Positions 59,531 to 64,000 of a stretch of 64,000 bases of DNA are shown piece by piece. Origin of the DNA: Spinacia oleracea (lineage: Eukaryota > Streptophyta > Magnoliopsida > Caryophyllales > Amaranthaceae). The translations under genes were made by a program, and so were the position numbers. Every line of letters starts with the position of its first letter. The first letter of the stretch is position 1. The stretch spans positions 7,923,143 through 7,987,142 of the forward strand of contig NC_079491.1 in NCBI RefSeq assembly GCF_020520425.1. The letters are read 5' to 3'. The notes under the pieces were generated by a model, which made no database searches, was not told where the DNA came from, and saw only the letters and a program-made list of their open reading frames with translations.

Positions 59531-62500
59531 TCAAACTTCAGTGAATGATTTAAGATCGTCAGACATTGCAGAAGGTATGCAGTGTGTAGCCAGAATATCT
59601 GCAGTAGCAGCTTTAGCAGTCTCTGTTCGAAGAATGACTACCTGTCATAAAAAAACACACTGATCAATTTGTAAGCTGTATTCATGCTAATATCTAAAAT
59701 CGCATATGTGATGCTAGGGATAAACTTAAAGAGGAGTGAAAAAGAGACCTTGTTGAATTCTAGATCGAACTTCAAAAATTCATTGTTGCAGGACTCCACC
59801 ATACTTGCTAAGCTTTTTAAGTTGTTCACGGGGTTGCCGTTGACAGCAAGAACCTGATAGGAAAACAGAAAAATGAATATGGTCACACATATTACCCACA
59901 TTTCAGATGATCAGTACAAATGAATAAGTTACATAGACAACCCAGGTATGAAAGGTACTTCTAGGTTTTAATGGAAAGCGAATGCATACCTGAACATTAG
60001 CAAGATGTTCATATCCGATGTTGATGTCAGCTACAAGAACCTATAATTAAGGAGACAAAAATAAGTAACTATTAAGCAATTAGCAACTCGGCCATAAGTT
60101 GCCATGTGCTGAATGTTGAAACTTATGCATATCCAATAGTGAGAAAAGACAAATCACAATTTAGGCCCATTGGTGAGAGATGACAGGTCCTAAGTTAAAT
60201 GACTTTAAATCACTGCTTCCTCAAATATGTGTTGCTCTGTTTCCCTAGCATTTTCACTTGCATATCCAATGATTTGAATTTACAAGTGAGGCATAGTATC
60301 TACCATTTAATGAGCTTACATCTAACATATCAAGAAAATCAACGATACATATAGAAGATGAACCCATTACAACATAGTCTTAGACACAGACACACCCTCC
60401 CTTTGAAGTAACATTCAAAGAAGGAATAAAAACCATATGATTGTGCCACGTCAATGTCATGCTGAAAATTCATTATCATCTAATTTCAATTAACTTAAAA
60501 GATTCAAACTCGTGACTACCAGCTAACTCTAACAACTGCTACGCATATTGTAGCTAACAACTTTTCAACATGATAAGTGCAACACGGAAAATACAATGAT
60601 TTTTATGTCAATTCTACAACCACCGCCAAAAACCACAGCAAAGCTACAAACTACATTAACCACCAATGTAATGCATCGGGTATAGGCCATATAGGGGAAG
60701 GGCACAAGTGTCATAAAAATTCTGTTATGTGTAGCGTATTAGCTTGAGCAACAACAAGAGGGTTTAGGGAAAGAGAAATCATTTTGAATATTGAATGACC
60801 GAATTGAGAGCTTTAAAAAGTTCATTTCGGAGCGAATCAAGCCTCTTGGAAGCTTGAATGATCATTACATTTTGCTGTAATTTCCACCTTATTAATACAA
60901 TCATCTTCTTCCTTATAATCTGCCATTTATGATGTTCAAGTTATGCTAGTTTGAAGAAAAAAAATGGTTTGGCATGCAGTACTTTCTTCTATAGTTTCTA
61001 AAAATTTAATGTAAACTGAATTGCAGAACACTAGTGAGTAGTGACAACTTGAAAGTTCTAAAACCTTCTTCTACGCAAGTCATAAGTTGAGCATTTCAAG
61101 TCATATTGCTAATATAAACAATATCTATATACACTCATGTTTTAATTGTTTAAATTCTTTAGGGTGGTGTCCAGGAGGAAGATACTGAACCTGAGATATA
61201 ACAAGAAGCTCTTCATCTTTTGATTGTGCCATTGAATGCTGAAGTTTGTGCAGAAGCTCAACAGGAACATCCGAAGGGTCTGGATACTGCCATTAGTTGA
61301 TACAGAAAAATATTGTAAACTCAGAGATATAAATTGGCTGCATCTTAAAGTTGACTCTTGATATAGAAATTCAACAGGTGGTAATCTTCAGAAAATCCTG
61401 AAGCACAGGAAATTTCATCGAACTAAAGAAACTTCCTAAATAGCACAGCAGCAGCTACTGTTCTTGAGACAATTGAATTAAATATAAAGCCTAGATGCTT
61501 CTTTTTTTATGACAGCTGAAGCCTTGATTAGTGCCAATATAAATCAGCAAGTTGGAGAGTGAATTATGTGTAGTGTCATATCAGTTCAGATTTCAAATAT
61601 CAGCGTAGTTTTAGGTCAATAACAAAAATAATGAGAACCAATGAGCATAAAACATTAAGTTTCAATCCAGATTCAACAGCAACTAAATGTGGTCAAAGGA
61701 AATCCTATTTTGTTAAGCAGCTATCGAATATATGAACCATCAACTAGTCACACTATTATCTTGGGACTACGTTAACAAACTGCATATTAATCTAATAACA
61801 AATAGCCTGGCAAAGGTAGGGGTTCCATAACAACAAGATGAAAGAATATACAGAGTACATGTGATGAAAACCCTTTGTTCCACAATCAGGAAGGTCGGAT
61901 ACCAGCATACCACACCAAATAAAGTCCCACTCCCCAATTCCCATACCTGCACCCCCAACCCCCCCATAGGACAACGATCAAGAACGGACCCAGGTATTAC
62001 TTGGAGAATGGGGGTTAATTAGAGGGTAAATTTTGGATCCCTATAGAGATGCGAAATACTGAGAGATTTCCTCAAGATAAAAGTTACAGCAGCTAAAACA
62101 AAGATATATAGGCACAAGGGGGTTGTGTTTATATTTGCCACATTCACACATACATACACATAGAGAAAGAAGGTGAGTGGGGGGTGGGGGAGAACTGAAT
62201 GATACCTCTGATTGGAGATATGGGACTGAGGCAACAGTAAAAACAAATCCTGCGAGTATGTAATATGATGGAGGTCCATCCTCAGTACACGCTGGAATGA
62301 GCTTCTTGTGAGTATCAAGTTTGATGTTGAATTCGTGCATCACCAAATTCCGAAGTACCTTAATTTTGGCATTATCTCCAGTATACTTCTGGGATAAAAG
62401 GTAAGTAAAACCTATACGCTCTCCATGCCTGAAAGGAACTACAGAAAGGTAGACACGGGGGTCAATTGTGGATGCAATGTTGCATACTTTATTCACTATT

Positions 62501-64000
62501 TTAAAAGTAACTTTCAACTTAAGTTGAAATTTTATGTTAACAACAAATATATAATTGGTTCAACCTATCCAATCAATGTTTTCAATGCATAATTTAGAAT
62601 TTCTTCTTTTTAGTAAGGTAGTTTTCGCAAGTTACACCAAGATGACAACATCAAAGTGTCAGCAAACGGATTAAAGAATCAGGCATCATACTCATAAATC
62701 TCATAATTAGGACCAAACACTTTCAGCTACAGAAATATTTCTGACTTTGAAATTGGCAAATTGCACAACGAAATTTGATGTTCCAACATGTAGAAAGTTA
62801 GAAACTCATGCTGAATTTCACCATTATTCAACTATGAGGCATGATAGTGAAGCCTTAGGGAATCTTTAAATCTAGCATAAGGCATATGCCTAGCAAAAAG
62901 GAGGTTTACATTTGCACTTTGAAAAGATCCACACTTCAAACCCCAAATAAATACAGGTACTTCGTAAGATACAGTGTAAAATACTTAAGAGCTAGTTTGA
63001 ATGGCAGTATGGGTACAACTAAATGTACCAACTTCAATTTCCATGGAAAAAGTAAAATAGAAAATGTTTTGTTACGTCACCTTCATTGAACCCTTAGTTG
63101 CCCCCGTAACTTATTTTGTTCCCATAAATTTAGAACGTTGTTTATTTAAGAGAAGTTACATAAGTGAAACTTAAAAGCAACCAAACAGTAAAATACAATT
63201 TGAGCAGGCATGTCACCACAGACTGGAATTGATCGTGATACATGGTTTTACACCAAAACGCTTCCCAGGACCAAGAAAATCTTAACACAAAGGGAGGCAA
63301 AATACTAAATAAGGTCACTGGATTCTGTTTGTCACCTTTCTACTTAAAGGGTCAAGGGGACAGCAGAACAGTTTTAAAACTTAATTACCTGTTCCATCAT
63401 TTCCAATATCAACCCCATCAAAGCTCAGGATAACATCTGATGACTCCAAAACCTTGGATTCAGGAGCAGTAGCTTCAACTCGTGTAACAAGTATACCCTT
63501 TTGATCAGATTTCATTCCCATTGCTACACGCAAGTCAGGATTCTCCATCTTTTGCCACTCAAACCCAAGAATTGGGAACCCTGAGAAGAATATATACCTA
63601 ATATTAGATGAAATAAATCAGACACAAGAATAAACCAAAACGAAGTTACTTTAACAGTTGTTCTAGTGTGTTTTAAAAGAACATCACAGCAAAATTCAAA
63701 AAATAGAAGGCCAAATTTGTCAGTTGAACTCTACCAGTATATGCTCCATTCCTCTCGTAATCTTGAATAAAGTGCATGATGACAGGTGTAGGAATAACAT
63801 AACCAATATTTTCCGCATCTTCCTGTTTCATTGACTGAAATGCAATGCCTACGCAATTGCCTTCGTCGTTGAAGGCTGGACCACCAGAGTTTCCAGAGTT
63901 TATTGCAGCATCCACCTACAACAGCAGCATGGAAAAGGAATCAGTAAAAGCGAGTAAGGCCAAAGTTAACCATGAAAACAAGAATCCTGAATGCATACCT
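59531..64000 (-). CDS. DEG9-type protease copy B, 5' part outside the window
   Basis: Exons on the minus strand: 2 bases of exon 2 (64000-63999), then 63915-63735, 63580-63389, 62438-62206, 61286-61191, 60040-59990, 59853-59749 and 59641-59531 (stop). Lengths match copy A except exon 6 (32 rather than 34 codons) and a longer C-terminal tail (37 codons including stop). The catalytic Ser motif GNSGGP is in the first full exon. His and Asp would be encoded beyond the window. Many substitutions against copy A, but no broken frame or splice site in the visible part, so it is probably functional. The order B - isolated exon 1 - A on one strand indicates tandem duplication. Confidence 0.92.

Overview
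The window is nuclear DNA of a flowering plant. The genes have many exons, introns run up to 7 kb, intergenic DNA is AT-rich, and every class of plant transposable element is present. The gene set (Taspase 1, plastid-type FolD, nuclear DEG9 protease) is typical of dicots. The word TACTCCGTA, or its complement, recurs at least seven times. I associate it with Caryophyllales such as spinach and beet, so an Amaranthaceae source is my best guess, but the sequence does not prove it.

Left third (1-21 kb): mostly repeats. Positions 1-1340 hold a degenerate array built on TTGAACAT. It is followed by exon-like GC-rich blocks near 1.7-2.1 kb and 3.3-3.9 kb. A 10.6-kb Copia LTR retrotransposon (3947-14509) sits between perfect 5-bp target duplications. 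It looks whole and young. A second array (about 15.2-17.8 kb), built on CTTAACTAATTGGTT, has a roughly 700-bp higher-order period. A GC-rich block at 19.1-19.7 kb, a 72-bp (AT)n tract and the end of a hAT-type element lead up to the first clear gene.

Middle (21.5-41 kb): Taspase 1 (+, 11 exons, 412 codons) and FolD (-, 5 exons, 365 codons, predicted plastid transit peptide) are convergent neighbours. From memory, Arabidopsis carries the same pair at the top of chromosome 4. Next come a small unrecognised minus-strand gene, several MITEs (one nested inside another) and a broken F-box gene.

Right third (44.5-64 kb): a DEG9 (HtrA/DegP-type serine protease) cluster, all on the minus strand. It contains a complete nine-exon copy (44550-56727, 561 codons), an isolated second copy of exon 1 (58149-58440) with an intact splice donor, and a second copy whose 5' part runs off the window (59531-64000). 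The 7-kb first intron of the complete copy contains a tandem duplication. One arm later received a Stowaway-like MITE and a hAT element that itself carries a SINE, and the other arm keeps the empty sites.

Exon coordinates come from manual splice-site reading, reading-frame continuity and remembered family sequences. No transcript data were used.
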